Assembly: GCF_022698145.1 (NCBI RefSeq)
Contig: NZ_JALDAX010000001.1
Coordinates: forward strand, 930,001 to 994,000
Direction of reading: 5' to 3'
Length of the DNA stretch: 64,000 nucleotides
Origin: Streptomyces spinosisporus
GTDB taxonomy: Bacteria > Actinomycetota > Actinomycetes > Streptomycetales > Streptomycetaceae
A program made the translations under genes and the position numbers. Shown piece by piece: positions 32,854 through 41,317 of the stretch. Numbering within the stretch: the stretch's first letter is position 1; each line of letters begins with the position of its first letter. The notes beneath the pieces were generated by a model that made no database searches, had not been told where the DNA came from, and saw only the letters and a list, made by a program, of their open reading frames with translations.

Positions 32854-33366
32854 TCAGGCTCGAACCGGTGTCGCCACGGCGTTGAATCGGCGGGCCTTGA
32901 CGCGGATCACGGCGAGTCGGGCGAGGACCTGGGCGAGCGCCATCAGCAGCAGCGCCGCGGTCCAGGCCGCCGCACCGGTGATCAGGTTGTCCCGGCTGAA
33001 CTGCGCGACGGTCGTCGCACCGCTGTGCGTGGCCCAGATCTCGAACCCGGCCCGGGACGCCATGCCCGCGATCCACAGCGCCGCCGCGACACCCCCTGCC
33101 TTGGCCAGAGGGACTCCGTCCGTGTCACGGCTCAGCCGTGTGGTGGCACCGCAGGCAAGTCCCAGGGCCGCGCCGACGACCACCCCGACGAGGTCGAGCC
33201 GGACGTCGTTGCCCTCCGTCGGAAAGGACTTCAGGTAGTACGCGGCCGCCGCGGCGACGGCCACCACGGGCAGCAGTGCGTTGCGCAGGGTCTGGCGGGT
33301 TCCGCGGATCTGCGGAATGACCAGGAGGACCAGTACGGCGGAGATGAGGTAGTCGGTCGTTGTCAT
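32854..33366 (-). CDS. Small multi-span membrane protein (DUF1453-like)
   Basis: A 170-residue protein with four predicted helices (DYLISAVLVLLVIPQIRG, LLPVVAVAAAAAYYL, DLVGVVVGAALGLACGATT, TGAAAWTAALLLMALAQVLARLAVI). The spacing and RGT/LRN motif after helix 1 recall DUF1453 membrane proteins that often sit next to histidine kinases. It lies 122 bp upstream of the kinase gene on the same strand, so it may be an accessory to signal sensing. No catalytic motif is visible. The ribosome binding site (GGATC before ATG) is weak. Confidence 0.7.
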   Translation of the reverse strand: MTTTDYLISAVLVLLVIPQIRGTRQTLRNALLPVVAVAAAAAYYLKSFPTEGNDVRLDLVGVVVGAALGLACGATTRLSRDTDGVPLAKAGGVAAALWIAGMASRAGFEIWATHSGATTVAQFSRDNLITGAAAWTAALLLMALAQVLARLAVIRVKARRFNAVATPVRA

Positions 33367-33505
33367 GATCCGATGCTGTCGAAACGGACCGAAGACATCG
33401 TCGGCCCACGAGCCGACCTAGGGGTTGACGCTGTCGTCGACCCACGGGTTGAGGGGGCCTTCGGCGTCGGACAGCACGGTCGGCGCGACGTCACCCCGGC
33501 GGCGG

Positions 33506-34342
33506 TCAGGACAGGGAGTTCCTGGAGGGGGAGACCTGCCCGCCGAGCACGACGTTCGCACGCAGCCAGCCGGTGAGCGCCTCGGTCAGGCCGGTCTCGG
33601 ACAGGGGAGCCGTCTCCTGGCCGGTGCCGCGGACCTCGGCGATACGGGTGAGGGCTTCGCGGTGGTACTCCTGGACGACTGCCGCCGCCTGGCGCGGGTC
33701 CTTGGCCGCCACGGCGGCCACGATGCGCATGCGCTGGGCGTGCAAGGGGCGTGCGACCCGGCCGAAGTCGCCGCCGTCGCCACCGGAGAGCTTGAGGGCC
33801 AGACCGATCTGCGTCTCGGTGAGGAAGCGGCACAGAGCGGCGAGCAGGGGGTTGCCGGAGATCTCGGAGAGGGTGAAGAAGAAGTCCCGCAGGGCCGCGG
33901 CGCACTCTTCGGCGCCCTCGGCTTCGGAGACGTTCTGAGCGGCGGTGCGCAGCCGGCCGACCTCGTCCTCGGTCGCGTGCTCCGCCGCGAGCTCCGCGGC
34001 GTAGGCGTTCAACGCACCGAGCAGACCGAGCACTTCGCGAGCGCCGACCCGTTCCACCTGCACGACGGACGCGATGGACATCGCCAGCAACGTGTCCCCC
34101 TGTGCGGTCACGGTCGCGCGACTGCCGTTGCGCGTGTTGACGAGGCCCATGGCGGTCAGGACCCGCACGGCCTCCCTGACCGTGGGCCCGCTCACGTCGT
34201 AGTACGCGGCCAGCTCCCGCTCGGAGGGGAGTCGGGAACCGTCCGGCAGGGATCCGCTGAGGATCTGGCCGCGCAGGTCCTCGACGATCTGGTCGGCCAC
34301 CCGGCCGCGATAGATCTTTGCGGGCGTCTGGGGCACGGACAT
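33506..34342 (-). CDS. GntR-family regulator, FadR/FCD subfamily
   Basis: A 278-residue repressor. The N-terminal winged HTH (YRGRVADQIVEDLRGQILSGSLPDGSRLPSERELAAYYDVSGPTVREAVRVLTAMGLVNTRNGSRATV, residues 11-78) is classic GntR. The C-terminal helical FCD domain (LLGALNAYAAELAAEHATEDEVGRLR, ALRDFFFTLSEISGNPLLAALCRFL, HREALTRIAEV) binds the effector, usually with a metal ion. Divergent from the cupin gene, it probably represses the right catabolic arm and itself. Two near-identical dyads in the 211-bp intergenic region are its likely operators. ATG with GGGGAGTGAG. Confidence 0.9.
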   Translation of the reverse strand: MSVPQTPAKIYRGRVADQIVEDLRGQILSGSLPDGSRLPSERELAAYYDVSGPTVREAVRVLTAMGLVNTRNGSRATVTAQGDTLLAMSIASVVQVERVGAREVLGLLGALNAYAAELAAEHATEDEVGRLRTAAQNVSEAEGAEECAAALRDFFFTLSEISGNPLLAALCRFLTETQIGLALKLSGGDGGDFGRVARPLHAQRMRIVAAVAAKDPRQAAAVVQEYHREALTRIAEVRGTGQETAPLSETGLTEALTGWLRANVVLGGQVSPSRNSLS

Positions 34343-34405
34343 CTCACTCCCCGATCTGCCGGACGTCCGACGCCCGGAACATGTGTAAGAAACCCTCGCA
34401 AATTA

Positions 34406-34420
34406 ACCTACTTGGTAGCT
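34406..34420. promoter_or_regulatory. FadR-type operator-like site (copy 2)
   Basis: ACCTACTTGGTAGCT, an inverted repeat ACCTAC/GTAGCT with a TTG centre, one mismatch from copy 3. It lies 64 bp upstream of the FadR-family start codon and probably controls that gene. Confidence 0.65.
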
Positions 34421-34493
34421 TGAGGCAAGAGCATCTCCTGCGCCGCCCTGCCCTCGGCTTTCTTTAATTCTTGATGAGACGCGTGCGGTCTCG

Positions 34494-34517
34494 TTGACCC
34501 GAACCTACTAGGTAGGT
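34494..34517 (+). promoter_or_regulatory. Promoter element with FadR-type operator-like site (copy 3)
   Basis: A TTGACC hexamer (34494-34499), a good -35 box, is followed within three bases by ACCTACTAGGTAGGT (34503-34517), a perfect dyad ACCTAC-TAG-GTAGGT. A repressor bound here would cover the spacer and -10 region of the promoter of the cupin-led operon, 37 bp before the start codon. Confidence 0.65.
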
Positions 34518-34553
34518 TTCGGTTGAGTGAGACATCAGCAAGGGAGGAACGCC

Positions 34554-35405
34554 ATGAAGATCGCGCCGTTCGACGAGAACGCGTTCAAGATGGACCACCC
34601 CAGGGGGACGGTCTCGTTCAACTATCTGTTGATGGGGGACCGGTCCAAGCCGCTGGAGAACTACCGCTACATCCTGGGGCGCCAGGAGGCGGACTTCTAC
34701 ATGCCCCGGCACTGCCACACCTTCGAGCAGATCAGGCTGCCGCTGGTCGGCGACATGAACCTCGGGGAGCAGGGCATTCTGCGCGAGGGCGAGGTGGGCT
34801 ACTTCCCCGAGGGCCAGACCTACGGCCCCCAGGACGACAAGCTCGGCGACCCCCGGCAGCTCCAGCTCGTGCTGCAGTTCGGCGGAGCGTCGGCGCTCGG
34901 TATGGGCGCCGGGCGCGGCCGTGGACCGGACAACAAGGAGGCGCAGGCCGAACGCCGCGCCCGCCGGGAGCAGAGGTTCCCCAAGCCCCGCTACAACGGG
35001 GTGATCATCAGCAATCCCGAGCACTTCAACTGGCTGCCCGTGCCGGGGTGGCCCGGCGTCAAGCGCCGCAGCATCGGGACGTACACCGAGCGGCAGTTCC
35101 GGATCGAGTACGTCAAGATCGAGGCGGGCGCGGAATGGGTCTCGGGGGACGACACCGCCAAGATCCTCACGGTGGTGCTCGCCGGCCACGGCACCGTGGA
35201 GGGCACCGAGGTCGGTGAACTGGCCGCCGTGGAGGTCGATCCCGGCGAGAAGGCCCGGTTCACCGCCGCCGACGAGATCGTGCTCTTCAACGTCGCGCTG
35301 CCGCCGGTCCAGCCCCCGGTCGAGCCGGACGACGACAAGTTCGTCACCGTCGTCACCGACGGCGGCATCCGGTTCGAGAACCCCAAGGACGCCGACAACG
35401 GCTGA
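34554..35405 (+). CDS. Cupin-domain protein of the catabolic operon
   Basis: A 283-residue protein with cupin-like beta segments. The first (ILGRQEADFYMPRHCHTFEQIRLPLVGDMNLGEQGILREGEVGYFPEGQTYGPQ, about residues 40-100) contains the HxH-then-E pattern that binds metal. A second region (RIEYVKIEAGAEWVSGDDTAKILTVVLAGHGTVEGTEVGELAAVEVDPGEKARF) repeats the fold, so it is a bicupin. Between them lies a charged linker. Cupins serve as dioxygenases, isomerases or sugar-binding proteins. As first gene of the operon controlled by the FadR-type regulator it may catalyse an early step. AGGGAGGAAC before ATG 34554. Confidence 0.75.
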   Translation: MKIAPFDENAFKMDHPRGTVSFNYLLMGDRSKPLENYRYILGRQEADFYMPRHCHTFEQIRLPLVGDMNLGEQGILREGEVGYFPEGQTYGPQDDKLGDPRQLQLVLQFGGASALGMGAGRGRGPDNKEAQAERRARREQRFPKPRYNGVIISNPEHFNWLPVPGWPGVKRRSIGTYTERQFRIEYVKIEAGAEWVSGDDTAKILTVVLAGHGTVEGTEVGELAAVEVDPGEKARFTAADEIVLFNVALPPVQPPVEPDDDKFVTVVTDGGIRFENPKDADNG

Positions 35406-35436
35406 GCCCGCCCGCACCGAAAGCACCCCCACCACC

Positions 35437-36375
35437 GTGAAAATCGCCTCGCGGCGGACACCTCTGGGCGACCGGCTCTGCTTCGCCGACGTGATTCCGC
35501 ACCAGCTGATCGACCTCCAAGCCGCTTACGTACGACGACTGGAGAGCAAGGGCGTGCACCGCGACGACGCCCTCGCCCGCTCAGCCCGCGCCCTGTCCGG
35601 GGACCTGCGCACGCTGCTTCGCGCGGAACCGACCCTCGACACCGCTCGCCGCCTGCACGACTGGGCCGTGGCCCACAGCGACACCGGCGTACTCGACGAG
35701 GAGTGCCTGTGGGACGACAGGCCCCGACTGCTCGGCTCACCCGTCGGCACGCCCACCACGGTCTGGTGCATGCTGGCGAACTACCCCCGCGGCCCGCGCG
35801 CGTCGGGCGAGGCACCACCGCGCCCGCGCGGCATGCAGGGCTGTCTCAAGGCGCCGTCCGCCATCGTGGGGCCGCACGACGACCTGCGGCACCCCGCGAT
35901 CAGTCAGAGCGTCGATCCGGAGATGGAGCTGGCGGTCGTCATCGGCCGGCGGTGCCGCTTCCTCGACACGGGCAACGCCATGACGGCCGTGGCCGGTTAC
36001 CTCGGCTTCTGCGACGTCGGCTCACGGGACGTCTCCGATCTCGACAACGGACGTATGGACCGTGGCAAGGGCTTCGACAGCTACGGCATCACGGGCCCCT
36101 GGTTCGTCAGCGCCGACGAGGTGCCCGACCCGCACGACCTGTACATCCGCCAGTGGGTCAACGGCAGCGTCCGCCAGGACGGCAGCACGTCCGACATGTA
36201 CCGCTCCATTCCGGAACAACTGACCTGGCTGACCGCGGCACTCACCCTCTCGCCCGGGGACCTGCTCTCCACCGGCACCCCCGCCGGCCACGGCACCGTC
36301 AAGCCCAAAGACGTGGTCCGCGGCGAAGTGCAAGGCCTCGGCGTCATCGAGAACACGGTCGTCCCGGACGACTGA
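35437..36375 (+). CDS. Fumarylacetoacetate hydrolase-family protein
   Basis: A 312-residue FAH-superfamily enzyme. The C-terminal catalytic domain shows the metal-binding pattern: DPEMELAVVIGRR (Glu ligands), GYLGFCDVGSRDVSDLDN, RGKGFDSYGITGPWFVSADEVPDPHDL and PGDLLSTGTPAGHG. Family members hydrolyse C-C bonds in beta-diketo acids, hydrate 2-oxopentenoates or decarboxylate oxaloacetate-type compounds, steps typical of the lower part of aromatic degradation. The GTG at 35437 lacks a good ribosome binding site but is the only start near the domain. It lies 31 bp after the cupin gene. Confidence 0.85.
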   Translation: MKIASRRTPLGDRLCFADVIPHQLIDLQAAYVRRLESKGVHRDDALARSARALSGDLRTLLRAEPTLDTARRLHDWAVAHSDTGVLDEECLWDDRPRLLGSPVGTPTTVWCMLANYPRGPRASGEAPPRPRGMQGCLKAPSAIVGPHDDLRHPAISQSVDPEMELAVVIGRRCRFLDTGNAMTAVAGYLGFCDVGSRDVSDLDNGRMDRGKGFDSYGITGPWFVSADEVPDPHDLYIRQWVNGSVRQDGSTSDMYRSIPEQLTWLTAALTLSPGDLLSTGTPAGHGTVKPKDVVRGEVQGLGVIENTVVPDD

Positions 36376-36391
36376 GCAACGGAGATCCGCC

Positions 36392-36976
36392 ATGTCCCAG
36401 TGCCGACTTCACATCATCATCGGCAGTACCAGGCCCGGGCGGCGCGGCCCGGCCGTCGCCCGGTGGATTCACACACTGGCCGTGTCCCGTGCGGGTTTCG
36501 ACGTGCGGCTCGTCGACCTGGCCGACGTCGGACTGCCGCTGCTCGACGAACCGCACCCGCCCCGCTCGGGCCGCTACGAACACGAGCACACCCGCCGCTG
36601 GAGTGAGATCGTCAGCGCGGCGGACGCCTACCTGTTCGTCGTTCCCGAGTACAACCACAGCTACAACGCGGCCACCAAGAACGCCCTCGACTACCTGGCC
36701 CGGGAATGGGCGGGCAAACCGGTGGCCTTCGTCGGATACGGCGGCGTCGCCGCCGGCGCCCGGGCCGTGCAGGCCCTGATCCCCGTCGTCACCGCCCTGG
36801 AGATGGTGCCGCTGGCGCAGGCCGTGCATGTGCCCTTCATCCGCCGCTCGTTCACCGACGGCCGGTTCCACGCCGCGTCCGGACTCGAAGGGGACGCCCA
36901 CCGCGTTCTCGACGACCTCCTGCGGCTCGCCACCACCGGGCCGGCGGCCCGGACCACCACCTCCGCGGCCGGATGA
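36392..36976 (+). CDS. NADPH-dependent FMN reductase-like flavoprotein
   Basis: A 194-residue flavodoxin-like protein with the FMN phosphate loop HIIIGSTRPGRRGPAV (residues 7-22) and the conserved VVPEYNHSYNAATKNALDYLAREWAGKPVAFVGYGG segment (about 83-120) of the NADPH-dependent FMN reductase/azoreductase group. It reduces FMN or quinones with NAD(P)H. It may supply reduced flavin to a monooxygenase or reduce a pathway intermediate. It follows the FAH-family gene by 16 bp and overlaps the transporter gene by four bases. Confidence 0.88.
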   Translation: MSQCRLHIIIGSTRPGRRGPAVARWIHTLAVSRAGFDVRLVDLADVGLPLLDEPHPPRSGRYEHEHTRRWSEIVSAADAYLFVVPEYNHSYNAATKNALDYLAREWAGKPVAFVGYGGVAAGARAVQALIPVVTALEMVPLAQAVHVPFIRRSFTDGRFHAASGLEGDAHRVLDDLLRLATTGPAARTTTSAAG

Positions 36977-38457
36977 GCGCGCACCCGGCCACCGCGCCCG
37001 CCGAGGACGACGAGAAGGGCCGGGGCGGCCCGCGGTTCGCCGTCGACCAGAAGGCGGCCGTGTGCGTCGTGTACGTGGCCGGGCTGTTCCTGAGCACGCT
37101 CGACATGACGATCGTGAATGTCGCCCTGCCCACCATCGGGCGCGCGTTCCAGGTCCCCTCCACGGACGTCGACACCGTCTCCATCTCCTACCTGGTGAGC
37201 CTGGCCGTCTCCGTCCCGGTCTCGGGATGGCTGGGCGACCGGTTCGGCGGCAAGCGCACCCTGCTGACGGCGGTCGCGGTCTTCACCGGCGGCTCGGCAC
37301 TGTGCGGCACGGCCGGCAGCCTCGGCCAACTGGTCGCCTTCCGGGTGCTGCAAGGCGCGGGCGGAGGCATGCTCGCCTCGGTCGGCATGGCCATGCTGCT
37401 ACGGGCCTTCGCACCGCACGAACGAGTGCGCGCCTCGGCGGTCCTCGGCATCGCCAACGGACTGGCCCCGACGATGGGCCCGGTCCTCGGCGGCATCCTG
37501 GTCACACAGGTGTCATGGCGGGCGATCTTCTACGTCAACGTCCCCGTCGGTGTCCTCGCCGTCGTGTTCGGCGTGCTGTGCCTGGCCGACCAACCTGCCG
37601 AGGCCGCCGAGCACTTCGACGTCGGTGGATTCCTCCTGGCCGCATCCGGCTTCGGGCTGCTCATGTACGGCGTCTGCGAAGGACCCCGAGGCGGCTGGGC
37701 CTCCGGCACGGTCGTCGCATCCCTCGCCGCAGGAGCCGTACTTCTCCTCGCGCTGTGCGTACACGAACTGCGGGCCCGCGCCCCGATGATCGACGTACGC
37801 CTGCTGCGCGATCGCCTCTTCGCCTCCGGCACCACCGTCATGGGCGTGGTGTCGGTCACCTTCCTGGGCGCCCTGTTCACCGTCACTCTCTATCTCCAGG
37901 ACGAACGGGGGATGAGCCCGCTGACCGCGGGACTGACCACCTTCCCCGAGGCCCTCGGCGTCGTCACCGGCTCCCAGCTCGCCGGCCGCCTGCTCTACCG
38001 CACACTCCGCCCGCGCCGTCACCTGATCGTGGGCACGGGCGGGACCAGCGCCGCCATCGCGGCGATGGCACTGGTTCTGCCGGCCAATCCCGGCCTGTGG
38101 CTCGTGACACCTCTGCTGTTCTGCATGGGACTGGCGGTCGGTCAGGTCTTCGTGGGCACACAGTCGGCCTCGTTCGCCACCGTCTCCCGTGCCTCCTCCG
38201 GCCGCGCCGCGACCCTGTTCAACGTGGGGCGCAGGCTCGGCGGAGCAGCCGGAGTCGCCCTCGCCACCACCGTGTTGACGACGGCGGGCGCCGACCGGTT
38301 GCCGGGCCCCTCCGCCTACCGCGCCGCCTTCCTCACCCTCGCCGCCGTCAATCTGCCGGCCGTTCACGCGGCCACGCGCATCAGCGACAGCGACGCGGCG
38401 GACACGATCCCACCCCGACGACCCACCCCCGACACGGACAAGGACCACAGGCAATGA
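36973..38457 (+). CDS. MFS transporter, DHA2 (14-helix) type
   Basis: A 494-residue drug:H+ antiporter-2 type permease. It begins with a cytoplasmic tail and helix 1 with STLDMTIVNVALPTIGRAF (motif D1, typical of DHA2). Then come SGWLGDRFGGKRTLL (motif A), GAGGGMLASVGMAML (motif B) and GLAPTMGPVLGGIL (motif C, antiporter signature). Motif C suggests export by proton antiport, possibly of a toxic substrate or intermediate; import cannot be excluded. ATG 36973 overlaps the end of the reductase gene, and its own stop overlaps the GlcG-like gene, both by ATGA. Confidence 0.9.
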   Translation: MSAHPATAPAEDDEKGRGGPRFAVDQKAAVCVVYVAGLFLSTLDMTIVNVALPTIGRAFQVPSTDVDTVSISYLVSLAVSVPVSGWLGDRFGGKRTLLTAVAVFTGGSALCGTAGSLGQLVAFRVLQGAGGGMLASVGMAMLLRAFAPHERVRASAVLGIANGLAPTMGPVLGGILVTQVSWRAIFYVNVPVGVLAVVFGVLCLADQPAEAAEHFDVGGFLLAASGFGLLMYGVCEGPRGGWASGTVVASLAAGAVLLLALCVHELRARAPMIDVRLLRDRLFASGTTVMGVVSVTFLGALFTVTLYLQDERGMSPLTAGLTTFPEALGVVTGSQLAGRLLYRTLRPRRHLIVGTGGTSAAIAAMALVLPANPGLWLVTPLLFCMGLAVGQVFVGTQSASFATVSRASSGRAATLFNVGRRLGGAAGVALATTVLTTAGADRLPGPSAYRAAFLTLAAVNLPAVHAATRISDSDAADTIPPRRPTPDTDKDHRQ

Positions 38458-38885
38458 GCGCACTGACCCTGGCCAAGGCCTCCGAGATCGTCGACGCGGC
38501 ACTCGGCCACGCCCTCGAACTGGGACTGCGGCCGCTGACCATCACCGTTCTCGACCCGGGCGGTCATCCGCTCGTGGTGAAGCGGCAGGAGAACGCCGGC
38601 ATCCTGCGTCCACAGATCGCCCATGCCAAGGCGTGGGGCTGCCTCGGCACCGGACAGGGCGGCGCCGCGGGAGCCCGCCACGCCACCCGGGACCCCGCCT
38701 TCTTCGCCGCACTGGCCGCGATCTCCGACGGACGTGTCGCTTCCTCGAAGGGCGGCGCGCTGATCCGGTCCGAGGACGGTGAACTCCTCGGCTCGATCGG
38801 TGTGAGCGGGGACCGGCCCGACAACGACGAGGCCGTCGCCGTCTTCGGGGTCGAGAAGTCCGGACTCGTGGCCGACGCGGGCTGA
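38454..38885 (+). CDS. GlcG/HbpS-like heme-degrading or heme-binding family protein
   Basis: A 143-residue protein of the GlcG/HbpS (DUF336) family: LTLAKASEIVDAALGHALELGLRPLTITVLDPGGHPLVVKRQENAGI, AHAKAWGCLGTGQ, and the end GGALIRSEDGELLGSIGVSGDRPDNDEAVAVFGV. The fold is compact alpha/beta. Members are found in glycolate and aromatic catabolic operons, and HbpS of Streptomyces binds heme. In such operons the exact function is unknown. It overlaps the preceding transporter gene by ATGA and closes a tightly packed run of five genes. Confidence 0.85.
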   Translation: MSALTLAKASEIVDAALGHALELGLRPLTITVLDPGGHPLVVKRQENAGILRPQIAHAKAWGCLGTGQGGAAGARHATRDPAFFAALAAISDGRVASSKGGALIRSEDGELLGSIGVSGDRPDNDEAVAVFGVEKSGLVADAG

Positions 38886-38987
38886 GCCGAGCCGTTTCCG
38901 GGCGAACTCCCGTGCAGGACGCGGCAGAAGTCGCGCCACCGCACCGACCTCTCCGTACCGACAGCCGATGGGAAACAGAGGCAGGCC

Positions 38988-40487
38988 ATGGCAAAGACGC
39001 CGGAAGACCTCAGCGCAGCACACGACAGTTCCGGGACCGTGAGACGTCCCGGGGAGCCCACGCAGCTCACCGACCGGCGCCGCGCCCAGGCCCTGGCCGT
39101 CTGCATCGCCGCGGCATTCCTGACCCTGCTCGACGTGAGCATCGTGACCGTGGCCCTCCCCTCCATGGAACGGCACCTGTCCATGTCCTCGGAGCAGGCG
39201 ACCTGGTCGGTCGCCGGCTACACCCTGACGTTCGGACTCGCCCTGATACCGAGCGGACGTGTGGGAGACGAGTTCGGCCGTCGCCGTGTCTTCGTCATCG
39301 GCATGGTGTTCTTCACCGTGACCGGCGTGTTCTGCGCGTTCGCACCCGACGCGACATGGCTGGTGGCAGCCCGACTCGCGCGCGGCATATCGGCCGGACT
39401 CATCGCACCGCAGGTGGTCGGCATGCTCCACCAGATGTACCCGCCGCGTGCACGCGGACGCGCCTTCGGCTACTACGGTGCGGCCGTCAGCCTTTCGACG
39501 GCGATCGGCCCGCTGTGGGGCGGCGCCATCCTGCAGAGGTTCGCAGCGGCGGACGGCTGGCGCTGGGTCTTTCTCCTGTTCATCCCCTTCGACCTCGCCG
39601 TCGTGCCGCTCGCGCTACGACTTCTGCCGAAGAGCCGTCGGTCGGAGCGCGCCGGCAGCCTGGACCTCGTCGGCGCTCTCGTGCTCGGACTCGGCGTGGC
39701 GTCCGTGATGCTGCCGCTGCTGCAGACCGGAGCATGGGCGGACCGGCGTTGGTGGCTCACCCCGGTCGGCTGTCTGCTCCTGGCGGCTTTCGTCGGGTGG
39801 GAGCGGTCGGTCGTCCGCCGAGCGGGCCGACCGCTGGTCGACATGAACCTCTTCCGCGAACGCACCTACTGGGTGGCGGTGATCGTGGCCGGAGCCCTGT
39901 ACGGCGGCTTCACCGGCATCTTCATCGTTCTCGCCCAGTTCCTGCAGCAGGGCATGCACTACTCGCCGTTCAAGGCATCCCTGTGCACCGTGCTGTTCAC
40001 GGTCGGCTCCGCGGTGTGCGGGATCGTCGGTGGCCGGCTCGTGCACCGCGCCGGGCGTCTGCTGGTCATCCTCGGCACCGCACTGACGGCCATCGGTCTG
40101 GGCGTCACGGCGTTCGTGGCGGGCGGCGCCCGCCCCGGGGACAACATGGTGGCTCTCATGGCGGTGCCCCTTCTCGTGGCGGGCTGCGGAGCCGGACTCG
40201 TGATCGCCGCCAACCAGACCCTCGCCCTGCACCTCGTGCCACGTCGTGAGGGAAGCACCGCGGCCGGGGTCTATCAGACCGGGATGAAGATCGGCACCTC
40301 CTTGGGCACCGCTCTTGCCGGCTCGTTCTACTTCAGTCAACTCCTCAACACCCACGGGGACTTCTTCTCCGCGGCCCGCACCGGGTTGCTGTGCGCCGCC
40401 GGTCTCGCCGCCGTCGCCTTCGTCGTCGCACTGCCCGGTCTCACCCTTCGACGACGGCCTGAACCGGCCGCTGAACCGGCCGCCTGA
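38988..40487 (+). CDS. MFS transporter, DHA2 type (second copy)
   Basis: A 499-residue 14-helix MFS permease with LLDVSIVTVALPSMERHL (helix 1, motif D1), SGRVGDEFGRRRVFVIG (motif A) and AVSLSTAIGPLWGGAIL (motif C). It is related to, but clearly divergent from, the transporter two genes upstream. The pair could import substrate and export product, or differ in specificity. It starts 102 bp after the GlcG-like gene with AGGCAGG, and the dienelactone hydrolase gene follows by 27 bp. C-terminus hydrophilic (RRRPEPAAEPAA). Confidence 0.9.
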   Translation: MAKTPEDLSAAHDSSGTVRRPGEPTQLTDRRRAQALAVCIAAAFLTLLDVSIVTVALPSMERHLSMSSEQATWSVAGYTLTFGLALIPSGRVGDEFGRRRVFVIGMVFFTVTGVFCAFAPDATWLVAARLARGISAGLIAPQVVGMLHQMYPPRARGRAFGYYGAAVSLSTAIGPLWGGAILQRFAAADGWRWVFLLFIPFDLAVVPLALRLLPKSRRSERAGSLDLVGALVLGLGVASVMLPLLQTGAWADRRWWLTPVGCLLLAAFVGWERSVVRRAGRPLVDMNLFRERTYWVAVIVAGALYGGFTGIFIVLAQFLQQGMHYSPFKASLCTVLFTVGSAVCGIVGGRLVHRAGRLLVILGTALTAIGLGVTAFVAGGARPGDNMVALMAVPLLVAGCGAGLVIAANQTLALHLVPRREGSTAAGVYQTGMKIGTSLGTALAGSFYFSQLLNTHGDFFSAARTGLLCAAGLAAVAFVVALPGLTLRRRPEPAAEPAA

Positions 40488-40514
40488 ACTGCCGGAGCAG
40501 AAAGGAGCGCCCTC

Positions 40515-41282
40515 ATGACGTCTGTCCGGGGAACGACGGTGGACATCCCCACCGAGGACGGCACCGCCGACGCCTACCTCGCCCAGCCCGCGACCACCAC
40601 GGGTCGGTCGGCCGTCCTGGTGTTCACGGATGCCTTCGGACCGCGACCGCATGTGAGGTCCGCGGCCGACCGTCTGGCACACGAGACCGGCCGCACCGTT
40701 CTGGTCCCCAATCTCCACTACCGGCATGGCCGCGCTCCGGTCGTCCCGCTGCCCGAGCGCATCGACGAGGAGAGCCGGGGCGCGCTGTGGCGCACCCTCA
40801 GACCGGTGTTGCGGAGCCTCACACCGGTTCTCGCGATGCGGGACGCCGGTACTTATCTGGACTGGCTGACGGGTCCCAACTCAGGTGTCGGCGCGGAGAG
40901 CGTGGCACTGGTCGGATACTGCGTCGGAGCGCGGCTGGCGCTCCTGACGGCCGGCACCTATCCGGAACGAGTCGAGTCGGCCGCGGGTTTTCACGGCGGA
41001 CGACTGGCGACGGAGGAGCCGGACAGCCCTCATCTGGTCATCCCGCGGATCACGGCCAGGCTCTACTTCGGACATGCCGACAACGATCCGTCCCTGCCAC
41101 CGGATCAGATCCGCCGGCTCGAGAACGCCCTGGCCGACAGTGGCGTCCGCCATCGGAGCGAGGTCTATGCGGGCGTTCGGCACGGCTTCACACAAGCCGA
41201 CACCGACGCCTACGACAAGGACGCGGACGAGCGGCACTGGGCGGCTCTCCTCGATCTCCTGGGGCGCGCGGCACGCCCATGA
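40515..41282 (+). CDS. Dienelactone hydrolase-family protein
   Basis: A 255-residue alpha/beta hydrolase of the DLH family. The nucleophile is the cysteine of VALVGYCVGARLAL (Cys136, GxCxG). The aspartate lies probably in LYFGHADNDPSLPP and the histidine in YAGVRHGFTQADT. Dienelactone hydrolase opens the lactone formed after muconate cycloisomerisation to give maleylacetate. With the intradiol dioxygenase of the left arm this forms two adjacent steps of an ortho-cleavage route. AAGGAG before ATG 40515. Last gene of the right arm. Confidence 0.9.
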   Translation: MTSVRGTTVDIPTEDGTADAYLAQPATTTGRSAVLVFTDAFGPRPHVRSAADRLAHETGRTVLVPNLHYRHGRAPVVPLPERIDEESRGALWRTLRPVLRSLTPVLAMRDAGTYLDWLTGPNSGVGAESVALVGYCVGARLALLTAGTYPERVESAAGFHGGRLATEEPDSPHLVIPRITARLYFGHADNDPSLPPDQIRRLENALADSGVRHRSEVYAGVRHGFTQADTDAYDKDADERHWAALLDLLGRAARP

Positions 41283-41317
41283 TGCGGTGAACACGTAGGA
41301 CCAGCCAAGGAGTTGGG

